From contig CAVQJU010000008.1 of the NCBI GenBank assembly GCA_963712905.1, positions 124,001 through 188,000 of the forward strand: 64,000 nucleotides of DNA. Reading direction: 5' to 3'. The stretch is from CAVQJU01 sp963712905. GTDB taxonomy: Bacteria > Acidobacteriota > Vicinamibacteria > Vicinamibacterales > CAVVIG01. The notes beneath the pieces are model-generated. The model saw only the letters and a program-made list of their open reading frames with translations, did not search any database and had not been told where the DNA came from. Position numbers and translations under genes: made by a program. Position 1 is the first letter of the stretch, and each line of letters opens with the position of its first letter. Below are positions 42,502-57,059 of this stretch, piece after piece.

Positions 42502-43488
42502 GTGTTGACGTCAGCGATTGAGGAAGCTCCCGCCACGCTCGGCGTGAAGAAGAAGGGCAGCGCGACGCCCGAACCGAATTTCTTCATCGTCGGTGCGGCC
42601 AAGGCAGGAACGACCTCGTTGTATCACTACCTCGGGCAGCACCCGGACGTCTTTATGCCCGATGACAAGGAACCCTGGTATTTCTGCAACCTTGGAGAAC
42701 CAGCCCCCAACAGCTCGAAGAAATACAGCGATCTCGGCGCCTACCTCGCGCTCTTTGCCGGAGCCGGCGACTGCAAGGCCATCGGCGAAGCGTCGGTCAG
42801 TTATCTGTCGTCGCCGGGCGCCGCCGAGAGGATCTACGCGCGCTATCCGGATGCTCGAATCATCATCGTCCTCAGGAACCCTGCCGACCGTGTCTACTCC
42901 TGGTACAACTTCCTGTGCCAGTACGGCGTGGAACCCGGGCTGTCGCTCGAGGGCGCGCTCGCCGACGAAGACCGCCGGGCCGCCGTCGCGGCCGAGCGGC
43001 GCGACACCTGGTTCGTGGACGAGTGCATCCTGTACTTTCACTACGGGTTGATCGCGAGCAAGATCGAAGCGTTCACGAGCCTCTTTCCGAAGGAACAAAT
43101 TCACGTCGCGCTCTTCGACGATCTGAAAAAGCGTCCGGCAGAGACCACGCGCGCGGTGTTCGAGTTCCTGGATGTAGACCCCGCGTTTACACCAGGGTCG
43201 TTCAAGGTCCAGAATCCGACCTGGTTTCCGCTCTCCGTGTCGCTGCAGCACCAGTTCGCGTCCAGGTCGCGGCTCCATCCATTTCTGCCGAACCGCGGTC
43301 CCGTCCGGTTTCTCGATCGCCGGATCATTCCGACCGTGTGCTGGGTGAATGCGGTGCTCGGCCAGGCGCGGAAGCAGGTCTTCAATCCGTCTACTCGGCG
43401 AGCGCTGCTCAACCGGTATCGGGATGACATTCGACGGACCGAGGAGCTGACAGGACGCAGCCTGCAAGTCTGGTTGAAGGACGTCTGA
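42502..43488 (+). CDS. PAPS-dependent sulfotransferase
   Basis: 328 residues from GTG 42502, with a strong ribosome site (aaggagag) at 42489-42496. The 5'-phosphosulfate loop is IVGAAKAGTTSLYHYL (about 30-45), and the 3'-phosphate region is IIIVLRNPADRVYSWY, the two PAPS-binding hallmarks of the sulfotransferase family. It transfers sulfate from PAPS to a hydroxyl; the acceptor may be the EPS or the peptide/polyketide. First gene of a unit with its own sigma-54-like promoter; an acyltransferase gene follows after 25 bp. Confidence 0.92.
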   Translation: MLTSAIEEAPATLGVKKKGSATPEPNFFIVGAAKAGTTSLYHYLGQHPDVFMPDDKEPWYFCNLGEPAPNSSKKYSDLGAYLALFAGAGDCKAIGEASVSYLSSPGAAERIYARYPDARIIIVLRNPADRVYSWYNFLCQYGVEPGLSLEGALADEDRRAAVAAERRDTWFVDECILYFHYGLIASKIEAFTSLFPKEQIHVALFDDLKKRPAETTRAVFEFLDVDPAFTPGSFKVQNPTWFPLSVSLQHQFASRSRLHPFLPNRGPVRFLDRRIIPTVCWVNAVLGQARKQVFNPSTRRALLNRYRDDIRRTEELTGRSLQVWLKDV

Positions 43489-43513
43489 TGGAGCCGCAGG
43501 CCGTTTCCTGGTC

Positions 43514-44788
43514 ATGATTTCCGCGGACCTCGCACCCGCCGAAATCGATAGACGCACGGAAGTTGCCCCGAACCAGGATGCGGGCAGCGCCATCGCGCGA
43601 TATCCGGGCCTCGACGGGATCCGGGGCATCGCCATTCTGCTCGTCCTGTCGATGCATTTCGGGTTCTACCCCAGTTTCTACACGAGCGCGCCCAGCGCGA
43701 TCACCGGCTGGATGTCGCGGATCTTCGTGGGCGGCTGGTCCGGCGTCGATCTGTTCTTTGTGCTCTCGGGGTTCCTGATCACGAGCATCCTGCTCGCCTC
43801 GAAGCTCGAGCCGCGCTACTTCCAGAAATTCTACGGACGGCGGGCGGTTCGAATTTTTCCGCTGTATTACACGGCTCTCGCGGTCGGCCTGTTTGTGGCG
43901 CCCGCGTTGTTCGGCGAGCGGTGGGCGCGCTTCATGGGCGATACCTGGTCCCGGCAAGCATGGCTGTGGACCTATATGCTCAACATCGGGTTCACGTTCG
44001 GCGCCGTCCGCGACGCAGGAATGTTCGGACCGCTCTGGTCCCTTGCCGTAGAGGAGCAGTATTACCTCTTCTGGCCCTGGATCGTGAAGTACACGTCGAG
44101 AGCCGCGCTCGGTGGCATCTGCGGAACGTTCATCGTCGGATCGCTGGCGTTCCGCCTTGCCTGGCTTGCGGCTGGATTCGGATGGACAGGCGCGTACTAC
44201 TTCACGTTCGCCCGGCTTGACGCGCTTGCCGTCGGCGCCGGGATCGCGCTGCTGATGCATGACGAGTCGTGGCGTCGGCGTCTCGAAGGGTGGGCCCCCC
44301 TCGGCTTGACGTTGGGCGTCGCGGCGTTCGCTGTCATGTTTGTGCGTTATCCGGGGTTCTCTCCGACCGAGTGGTTCGTCGTGACGTTCGGTCATTCGAT
44401 TCTGGCACTCACGTTCGGCTGTCTGGTCGTCATCGCTCTCCGAGATCCCGCTCCGCAGTGGATGTGCGCGCCGTGGCTCAGGCTGCTCGGGAAGTACAGC
44501 TACGGCATTTATGTCTGGCACTGGTTCGTGCGGCAGATCATGGGAGTCGTGTACGCGAAGTATCCCGCCTCGTCGCCGGCCGGGGGCGCCGTCGCGGCCG
44601 TCGCCTTCCTGGTCGTGGGCCTGTTGATCTCGACGGCCTGCGGGTGGGTGAGCTATGTCGTGCTCGAGGCACCCTTCCTCAAGCTGAAGCGGCTCTTTCG
44701 ATACGAACGTTCGGCCGGCGTGCCGATCGCTGAGGGCGAGCCGGAAGTCGTGGGCATGCCGCCCAGGGTTCTGGAGCCAACGCCTTGA
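43514..44788 (+). CDS. Acyltransferase-3 family membrane protein
   Basis: A 424-residue integral membrane O-acyltransferase (OafA/NodX-like). The conserved opening YPGLDGIRGIAILLVLSMHFGF holds the catalytic His candidate. Other family blocks are GGWSGVDLFFVLSGFLIT and FYGRRAVRIFPLYYTAL. About ten TM helices; the last 40 residues are cytoplasmic. It acetylates or otherwise acylates sugars, most likely on the polysaccharide or on a glycosylated product. Lies 25 bp after the sulfotransferase gene. Confidence 0.9.
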   Translation: MISADLAPAEIDRRTEVAPNQDAGSAIARYPGLDGIRGIAILLVLSMHFGFYPSFYTSAPSAITGWMSRIFVGGWSGVDLFFVLSGFLITSILLASKLEPRYFQKFYGRRAVRIFPLYYTALAVGLFVAPALFGERWARFMGDTWSRQAWLWTYMLNIGFTFGAVRDAGMFGPLWSLAVEEQYYLFWPWIVKYTSRAALGGICGTFIVGSLAFRLAWLAAGFGWTGAYYFTFARLDALAVGAGIALLMHDESWRRRLEGWAPLGLTLGVAAFAVMFVRYPGFSPTEWFVVTFGHSILALTFGCLVVIALRDPAPQWMCAPWLRLLGKYSYGIYVWHWFVRQIMGVVYAKYPASSPAGGAVAAVAFLVVGLLISTACGWVSYVVLEAPFLKLKRLFRYERSAGVPIAEGEPEVVGMPPRVLEPTP

Positions 44789-44792
44789 GCCG

Positions 44793-44806
44793 CCCGGTGC
44801 ACCGGG
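44793..44806. repeat. 14-bp perfect palindrome after the acyltransferase gene
   Basis: cccggtg-caccggg, with no loop and no T-run. Probably not a terminator; it immediately precedes the degenerate element copy at 44812. Confidence 0.3.
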
Positions 44807-44811
44807 AGCGC

Positions 44812-44837
44812 GACTAAAGGCTTCGCGGCCGTAGACA
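44812..44837 (+). promoter_or_regulatory. Degenerate copy of the bipartite element, copy E
   Basis: GACTAAAG at 44812-44819, and GACA at 44834-44837 with the same 14-base spacer; CC is replaced by CG. It lies 81 bp upstream of the core at 44893, the same geometry as the intact copies. Confidence 0.4.
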
Positions 44838-44892
44838 GTCCCCACGAGCCGGGGGGGTGCTGCGATTTGACGCGGATAGATCGCTTGTTTCG

Positions 44893-44908
44893 TGGCGCGC
44901 TTCTTGAT
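44893..44908 (+). promoter_or_regulatory. Sigma-54-like core promoter of the HAF-repeat-like gene
   Basis: TGGCGC-GCTTC-TTGAT. It resembles the 38908, 42457 and 50458 cores, including TCTTG, with A at the last conserved -12 position. Predicted start about 44920, 33 bp before the GTG. Confidence 0.45.
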
Positions 44909-44952
44909 GGGCTTGGCGAAGCCGGCTGGATCGGCTTATCAGACTGGAGATT

Positions 44953-46161
44953 GTGTTGACCCGACTACGACAATTGGCTGCACGGAATTTCACGCGCCGG
45001 GGCCTCTGTTCGGCCCTTCTGATCGCGTTCTGCGGCTTCTCGCAACCCGCCGGCGCTCAAGGCCTCCCGTATACGTTCGTGAAGCTCCAGGTTCCAGGCT
45101 CGGTGTACACCGACGCGACCGGCGTCAACAACTCGGGACGCGTCGTCGGGACGTACTACGGGGCAGACGGGCTCAGACACGGCTACGTTTTCGACGGGGC
45201 GACATACACCACGGTCGACTTCCCGGGCGCGTTGCACACTTTTCTCTTCGGCATCGATCCGTTCAATCGAACGGTCGGGTCGTATTCGCTGGCGAGCGGA
45301 AGCGGGCCCTGGCACAGCATGATCGCGGACGGCGGGACTTTCACCAGCTTTGATTTTCCGAACAAGGAGAGCGACGCCAGAGCGATCAACGGCGCCGGCC
45401 GCATCGTCGGGATCTACAACAGCGGCGCGGGAACCGCCGATACCGGGTACATGAAAGTCGGCAACATCTTTACGAATGTCAGCGTGCCGGCCGCACAGCA
45501 TACGTATGCATTCGGCATCAATGACGCCGGCAAGGTTTCCGGGAGCCACGTTGGCGCCGACGGGCTTCTCCATGGGTTCTTGAAGACCGGCAGCACCTTC
45601 GGGATCATCAATTTCCCAACGGCGACTCAGACATTCATCGGTGGGATCAATAACGCCGACGCGATGGTCGGCTGGAGCCAGCGCGGCGTGAATGCGCCGA
45701 GCGGGTTCCTGATGACGGGTCTTCGGCTGCGGGCGTTCGACGTCGATCTGCCCGGCGCAGCCGGCGGCCAGCCGCAGGCCCTGAACGACGGCGGACAGGT
45801 TGCCGGCAACTACAACAGCGCCGATTGCCCGCAGGGCTGCGCGTTTCTCGCGACGCCGCGAACCGACGTCCTTCCGTCCTGTGACCAGGCGCTGAGCATG
45901 CAATATGCGGCAGGGACGCTGAAGATGAAGTTTGCCGGCTTGAGGACCTCGATGCCGTTCACGTGGACGGTGTCGGTGTACGCGCTCAACGCTCAGTTGA
46001 CGCTCTGGTCGGGTCCGCTTGCAGCCGTCTCGCCGGCTTTTACTTTCGACGTGCCGGTCGCGTTTCCGGCGGTCGGTCCGGTTGTCGGCCTGAGCACGCT
46101 CAGCCGGGCGAACGGCGACGTGATCTGCGCCGACTTCGCGGGCGTCAATACTGGGGGATAG
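44953..46161 (+). CDS. Secreted HAF-repeat-like protein
   Basis: 402 residues from GTG 44953 (TTG 44956 also possible). Signal peptide FTRRGLCSALLIAFCGFSQPAGAQG. The body is a series of about 45-residue repeats of the HAF type (VNNSGRVVGTYYGADGLRHGYVFDG, then INGAGRIVGIYNSG, INDAGKVSGSHVG, LNDGGQVAGNYN), which probably form a beta-propeller. The C-terminal 100 residues are a separate beta domain with two Cys. Unknown role; extracellular. Its own sigma-54-like promoter and element copy suggest co-regulation with the PKS. The 3' end overlaps the convergent GT1 gene by 17 bp. Confidence 0.8.
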   Translation: MLTRLRQLAARNFTRRGLCSALLIAFCGFSQPAGAQGLPYTFVKLQVPGSVYTDATGVNNSGRVVGTYYGADGLRHGYVFDGATYTTVDFPGALHTFLFGIDPFNRTVGSYSLASGSGPWHSMIADGGTFTSFDFPNKESDARAINGAGRIVGIYNSGAGTADTGYMKVGNIFTNVSVPAAQHTYAFGINDAGKVSGSHVGADGLLHGFLKTGSTFGIINFPTATQTFIGGINNADAMVGWSQRGVNAPSGFLMTGLRLRAFDVDLPGAAGGQPQALNDGGQVAGNYNSADCPQGCAFLATPRTDVLPSCDQALSMQYAAGTLKMKFAGLRTSMPFTWTVSVYALNAQLTLWSGPLAAVSPAFTFDVPVAFPAVGPVVGLSTLSRANGDVICADFAGVNTGG

Positions 46162-47416
46162 GTGCAATCGCTCGGCGGTTGAAGTGATCTTCGAGCAGCT
46201 GCACCGCCCGCTCGAGTCCATTCTCGGCGGCGACTGCCGGCGCCACTTCCGCCGCCCGCGCACGAAACGACGGATTCTCGATGGCCTGGCGAATGGCGCC
46301 GTCCATCGCGGAGGCCGTCAATCGGTGTCTCTTGATGCTCGGTGGCGCGACGCCCAGTTGTCGCAGGCGCCACGCCCAGAAGGTGTGGTCCAGGCAGTAG
46401 GGAACGACGACCTGCGGAACACCGGCAGTCAGGCAGAAGGCGGCCGTGCCGGCGCCTCCTTGATGCACGACGACGGAGACGTGGCGAAAGAGCCAGTCGT
46501 AATCGACGAACGACACTTCGCAGATGTTTTCGGAGTCGCCGAACCCGTGGAGCGCGCCGCCCGATCCGCCGACGATCACGGCGCGGGTCTTCAGGCGTGC
46601 GAGGGTATCGAGCACCACCGTTCGGAGCTCCTGGGGGTTGTCGTCAGCCATGCTGCCGAAACCCAGACAGATGGGCGGCGGCCCGGCCTCGACGAACGCT
46701 CGAACCTCAGGAGGGATGGTGCGCGCGGTTTCGTCGGGAAGGAACCAGTAGCCAGTGACATGTGTGGTCTCGGGCCAGTCGATGGGACGCGGAACGAGGA
46801 GTGGACTGACGGCCACGAGCGTGAGCGTAGGAACGGGCCGGTACGACGCCGGCGCCACGCGATGCGCTTCACGGGCCCAGGCGTCGAGCACTTGCGACGC
46901 GCCCCGGCGCACCAGGACCTGGCTGAGGAAGTGCGTCAGAGCGTTGTACGCGGGTCCAAGGGGCAGCGGCGGGAAGACCGGGGCCGGGAGATACCGCGAG
47001 CCGAGCGGTGGAATAGGGGAGGCCACTGCCATCGGCACGTTCTTCGCGCGCGCGATCGACGTGGCAACGATCGACGCGAGCGGCGAGCAGACGATGGCGT
47101 CCGCTTCGGCGCAGGCGTCCCACGAGGCGCGGAAGACGGCTTCGGCGCAGCCGCGAAACGGATTGAGGATGCCCGTGAGACCGAGCGGTGTGCTGCGGGG
47201 AACACCGAGTGCGCGTCGCCCCTCATGGGTGGCGACGAATTGTTGATAGCTCCCGTCAATCGGGTGAAAATCGATACCGTGCCGCGTGACGAAGGCTTCG
47301 AACTCCGCGTGAGTGACCAGTTGGACTCGATGTCCTGCTGCGCGAAGGCGCGATCCGAGGGCGACCAGGGGAGTCACATCGCCCCGGGTGCCGAAGGCGA
47401 TCAGCGTTATTCGCAT
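46145..47416 (-). CDS. GT1-family (MGT/UGT-like) glycosyltransferase
   Basis: A 423-residue GT-B enzyme of the GT1 type that glycosylates small lipophilic acceptors such as macrolides, sterols and glycopeptides. N-terminus MRITLIAFGTRGDVTPLVALGSRL; C-terminal donor-site blocks GFGSMADDNPQEL and VDYDWLFRHVSVVVHQGGAGTAAFCLTAGVPQVVVPYCLDHTFWA (the HxGxGT and D/Q-type motif). Of all the glycosyltransferases here it is the best candidate to decorate the polyketide-peptide. ATG start at 47416, divergent from the methyltransferase gene across about 70 bp. Confidence 0.92.
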   Translation of the reverse strand: MRITLIAFGTRGDVTPLVALGSRLRAAGHRVQLVTHAEFEAFVTRHGIDFHPIDGSYQQFVATHEGRRALGVPRSTPLGLTGILNPFRGCAEAVFRASWDACAEADAIVCSPLASIVATSIARAKNVPMAVASPIPPLGSRYLPAPVFPPLPLGPAYNALTHFLSQVLVRRGASQVLDAWAREAHRVAPASYRPVPTLTLVAVSPLLVPRPIDWPETTHVTGYWFLPDETARTIPPEVRAFVEAGPPPICLGFGSMADDNPQELRTVVLDTLARLKTRAVIVGGSGGALHGFGDSENICEVSFVDYDWLFRHVSVVVHQGGAGTAAFCLTAGVPQVVVPYCLDHTFWAWRLRQLGVAPPSIKRHRLTASAMDGAIRQAIENPSFRARAAEVAPAVAAENGLERAVQLLEDHFNRRAIAPIPQY

Positions 47417-47486
47417 GGAACGTCTAACGCGAGGGAGACGATCGGGAATTCATGAGATGGAGTCGTTCGAATCCGGGGGCGCTGTG

Positions 47487-48422
47487 ATGGCTGCCACCCT
47501 TCCGATGAGCCTCGAAGCTGCCACCACCGGTCAGCGTGTCGTCTGTTCGTTTTGCGGCACCAGAGTCGACCCGGCACAGGTCGAGTGTGCGGAAGTTCCC
47601 TCAAATGTCCGCGCCTTCAAGCATGAAGTGTTTCATGTGTGGAGATGCCCCACGTGCCGATCGCTCCACTGCCTGGAGACCGTCGACCTTCGCCGGTATT
47701 ATACGAACTATCCGATTGTTCGAACGCTGACGGTTCCCGCCAGGATGGCGTTCGAGAACCTCTTGAGTCGTCTGACGAAGTCTGGCTACGGGCCCGGATC
47801 TCGCCTGCTCGACTACGGGTGCGGGTGGGGCACCTTCCTCGAACATCTGCGTGAGCGGGGATACCACAATGCGGTCGGGTACGATCCGTACTCGGGAGCG
47901 GAATCGCTTCGCGACCCGGCGTGCCTGCGGCCCGAATCGTTCGAGTTTATCGTCCTGCAGGACGTGGTCGAGCACGTCGAGGACGCGCGCGTGCTGTTCC
48001 GCGAGCTGAACACGTATCTGAAACCTGGCGGCTTCATCCTCGTCGGCACGCCGACGGCAGACGATATCGCGTTAAATCGTTACGTGAGACATTGGACGCA
48101 GCTTCATCTGCCGTACCACCTGCATATTTACACCCGTGCCGCTCTCGAAAAAATGGGCGCAGAGATCGGCTGGTCGGTCGTCAACGTGTTCGACCGGCCG
48201 TATTACGACACGAGGCACCCGGGGCTGAACGCCTGGGCGCTGAACAAGTACCAGTGGTTCAACGACGGCACGCTCGACGCCTGCTTCGACGTGGTGCCGC
48301 AAGCGACGCTGCACCGATCGATCCGCTTCATGTCGATGGCCTACTTCGGGTACTGGCTCAAGCGAAAGACCGGAGAGACGGCTATCATGTTTCAGAAACC
48401 TCGTAGTAACTCCGTTAACTGA
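47487..48422 (+). CDS. SAM-dependent methyltransferase with N-terminal zinc-ribbon motif
   Basis: 311 residues from ATG 47487 (adjoining GTG 47484 also possible; the frame is open further upstream). The N-terminus has two CxxC pairs (CSFCG, CPTC) that probably bind zinc. A class I methyltransferase follows: motif I LLDYGCGWGTFLEHL, then EFIVLQDVVEHVEDARVLFREL and LKPGGFILVGTPTADD. This domain pair is common in methyltransferases of EPS and natural-product sugars. Starts a unit of three tailoring genes. Confidence 0.85.
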   Translation: MAATLPMSLEAATTGQRVVCSFCGTRVDPAQVECAEVPSNVRAFKHEVFHVWRCPTCRSLHCLETVDLRRYYTNYPIVRTLTVPARMAFENLLSRLTKSGYGPGSRLLDYGCGWGTFLEHLRERGYHNAVGYDPYSGAESLRDPACLRPESFEFIVLQDVVEHVEDARVLFRELNTYLKPGGFILVGTPTADDIALNRYVRHWTQLHLPYHLHIYTRAALEKMGAEIGWSVVNVFDRPYYDTRHPGLNAWALNKYQWFNDGTLDACFDVVPQATLHRSIRFMSMAYFGYWLKRKTGETAIMFQKPRSNSVN

Positions 48423-48431
48423 GGGGCTTTC

Positions 48432-49217
48432 GTGCAGACTGTGTCCACCGATCGATGTCGCGACCTGTACGTCACGCTATTGAAGCGCACCCTGCTGGGT
48501 CTGACCTACGAAGACCCGTCCAATCGAGCTCCGTTGACGGTGCAGGACAAGGCGCAGCGCGAGCCGCACAATCCGTCGCTGCGTCTCACGGGAAAGGACT
48601 GGCCGGTCGTTGCGCCGACGATGATTGGCGTGGCCCGTCTCGACAACCTGCAGCGATGCGTCGAGAGTGTGCTGGAGGACGGCATCCCCGGCGATCTGAT
48701 CGAAACAGGCGTCTGGCGCGGCGGCGCCGTCATCTTCATGCGAGGGCTCCTGAAGGCCGAGGGCGTGACGGACCGGCGCGTGTGGGCGGCCGACTCGTTC
48801 CGGGGGCTTCCGCCGCCCGACGCGGAAAAATATCCGCAGGACCGCGGTCTGCATCTGGAGCAATACGAGGAGCTGGCGGTTTCGCTCGAGGAAGTTCAAC
48901 GCAACTTCGAGCGCTACGGACTGCTCGATGATCAGGTGCGCTTTCTCGAAGGCTGGTTTCGCGACACGCTTCCCAGCGCGCCGATCGAAAAGCTTGCCGT
49001 GATGCGCCTGGACGGGGATCTGTACGAGTCCACCATGGATGCGCTGACGAACCTGTATGATCGGCTGTCACCCGGTGGATACGTGATCGTCGACGACTAC
49101 AGCATTCCTGCCTGCCGGCTTGCCGTCGAAGACTTCCGGCGGGCCCGGGGAATCACCGAGGAGATCGTTGAGATCGACTGGACCGGGGTGTTCTGGCGTC
49201 GTGCCCGACAGGCCTGA
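48432..49217 (+). CDS. TylF/MycF-like O-methyltransferase
   Basis: 261 residues from GTG 48432. The family signatures are GVWRGGAVIFMRGLL (SAM loop), VWAADSFRGLPPPD, LAVMRLDGDLYESTMDALTNLYDRLSPGGYVIVDDYSIP, including the metal-binding Asp pair. Members methylate the sugar hydroxyls of macrolides such as tylosin (TylF) and mycinamicin (MycF) or similar acceptors. It implies a glycosylated product, in keeping with the neighboring GT1 gene. Nine bp after the preceding methyltransferase. Confidence 0.9.
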   Translation: MQTVSTDRCRDLYVTLLKRTLLGLTYEDPSNRAPLTVQDKAQREPHNPSLRLTGKDWPVVAPTMIGVARLDNLQRCVESVLEDGIPGDLIETGVWRGGAVIFMRGLLKAEGVTDRRVWAADSFRGLPPPDAEKYPQDRGLHLEQYEELAVSLEEVQRNFERYGLLDDQVRFLEGWFRDTLPSAPIEKLAVMRLDGDLYESTMDALTNLYDRLSPGGYVIVDDYSIPACRLAVEDFRRARGITEEIVEIDWTGVFWRRARQA

Positions 49218-49245
49218 ACAACGCAGCGGTCGCAGGGGCCACCAA

Positions 49246-50274
49246 ATGCCGATGAATGACGTCAACTGGAAAGATCTCGAGACGAGAGGATTCGTCCATG
49301 TGCGCGGGTTTCTGTCGCAGCGCGACCTCGACAGCTGCCGCAGCGATTACGCCGAACAGCCTGTGGACGAGGCCAACCGTAACAACGCCGTTTCGGGAGC
49401 GTCGTCGCGCGCCACGGCCCGGCTCGAGAGACCAGTGAACGAACTCATGGCGCTGGTGAAGACGAACACGGATATCCGGGTGGACTGCAATCTCGGCGCG
49501 TACTACTTCGCCACGACCCGGGGAGTGTTTCCCTGGCATCAGGACTACGAGAGCTATTTCACCTGTCAGAACCACTACGACTACCTGAACCTCTTCATCC
49601 CCGTTATCAAGCCGCGGCCCGACAAATCGAACCTCTGCCTCGTTCCATTCGACGCGTTGAAGCGGGAGAGCCCGAAAACGTTCGAGCGGGTGGTCGGCAA
49701 GGGCGCCGCAATGGCGTACGACCTGCCGGACCGCCAGATTCTGTTTCAGGCCGACTCGGGCGTGGCGCATGTCACACGCGTCCCGCTCGACAGGCTGGCG
49801 TTTACGCCGCAGCTCGAAGCAGGTGATTTGCTCGTCATGCGGGGCGATATCTTTCATCGCACCGAGGACGGCGACACAGACCGCGTCGCGTTGTCGATGC
49901 GGCTTGGTTACAGCAAGACAGTCGTGCGGCGATCGAAGCTGGCCGAAGGCGGGTTGGCCAAAATGAAGACGATGGCCGGGAATTTCAAGTACTACGAGCC
50001 ACTCTTTCGGGCGTTCGACCGCGCCGGCTGCGATGAGCTGCCGTGGGGTGAGTTGGAGCGTGTCGTCAAAGAGGGCGGCGATCGCGCTGCGGCGGGGAGT
50101 GAAACGCCCGAGCGCTTCCTGATGCGCCAGAAACTCCGGTCCGGCGTCATCCTGTCGTCCGCCCGGAGCATGCTGACCGAGGTCGTCGGAAACAAGGCGC
50201 TCTGGGCCTACCATCGGCGCCAGGCCAGGAAGAGTGCCGCCCGCGCCGTGCAGCCGCTGCGTCATCCCGCCTGA
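49246..50274 (+). CDS. Phytanoyl-CoA dioxygenase (PhyH) family oxygenase
   Basis: 342 residues from ATG 49246 (ATG 49252 also possible). Fe(II)/2-oxoglutarate oxygenase: the iron ligands are the HxD pair in WHQDYESYF and the distal His in RGDIFHRTEDGD; the Arg of DRVALSMR would bind 2-oxoglutarate. The N-terminal WKDLETRGFVHVRGFLS is typical of the family. Such enzymes hydroxylate amino acids, fatty acyl chains or sugars in natural-product clusters. Last gene before the PKS promoter. Confidence 0.85.
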   Translation: MPMNDVNWKDLETRGFVHVRGFLSQRDLDSCRSDYAEQPVDEANRNNAVSGASSRATARLERPVNELMALVKTNTDIRVDCNLGAYYFATTRGVFPWHQDYESYFTCQNHYDYLNLFIPVIKPRPDKSNLCLVPFDALKRESPKTFERVVGKGAAMAYDLPDRQILFQADSGVAHVTRVPLDRLAFTPQLEAGDLLVMRGDIFHRTEDGDTDRVALSMRLGYSKTVVRRSKLAEGGLAKMKTMAGNFKYYEPLFRAFDRAGCDELPWGELERVVKEGGDRAAAGSETPERFLMRQKLRSGVILSSARSMLTEVVGNKALWAYHRRQARKSAARAVQPLRHPA

Positions 50275-50375
50275 CGCGAGGCTGCGCCTGCACCTCAGCA
50301 GGGCAGCGAGCTCGCGCGGACAACCCCTGAATCGGCCCGGATAACGGGCCATTCTCCTATCGCCCCGCTCAGGAA

Positions 50376-50401
50376 GACAAAAGGTACCCGTCAGGAAGAC
50401 T
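50376..50401 (+). promoter_or_regulatory. Conserved bipartite element GACAARAG-N4-CC-N8-GACT, copy D
   Basis: GACAAAAG at 50376-50383, CC at 50388-50389 and GACT at 50398-50401. The first base is 82 bp upstream of the core at 50458. Confidence 0.6.
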
Positions 50402-50457
50402 TCTGTCTCTGTATCGAGCTAAGTCGTTGATTCTTGGCAGCTTGCCTAGCCAGATCG

Positions 50458-50473
50458 TGGCCCGCATCTTGTG
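50458..50473 (+). promoter_or_regulatory. Sigma-54-like core promoter of the PKS operon
   Basis: TGGCCC-GCATC-TTGTG, matching the cores at 38908 and 42457 closely. Predicted start about 50484; the PKS ATG at 50505 follows. Confidence 0.6.
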
Positions 50474-50504
50474 TTCCAAGGAGAAAACTCGAAGACGCGG
50501 AACT

Positions 50505-57038
<6,534 letters not shown>

Positions 57039-57059
57039 GCGATAAGGTGACACGCGTCG

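Noticed and set aside
44793..44806. CCCGGTGCACCGGG as an intrinsic terminator
   Set aside because: No loop and no T-tract; kept only as a palindrome.
46184..47455. Plus-strand 423-codon frame over the GT1 gene
   Set aside because: Antisense of a full-length glycosyltransferase with donor-site motifs; translation is Arg/Asp/Glu-rich with no fold.
50427..50504. Earlier TTG starts for the first PKS
   Set aside because: They lie within or upstream of the sigma-54-like core and add residues not typical of a KS N-terminus; ATG 50505 is the better start.
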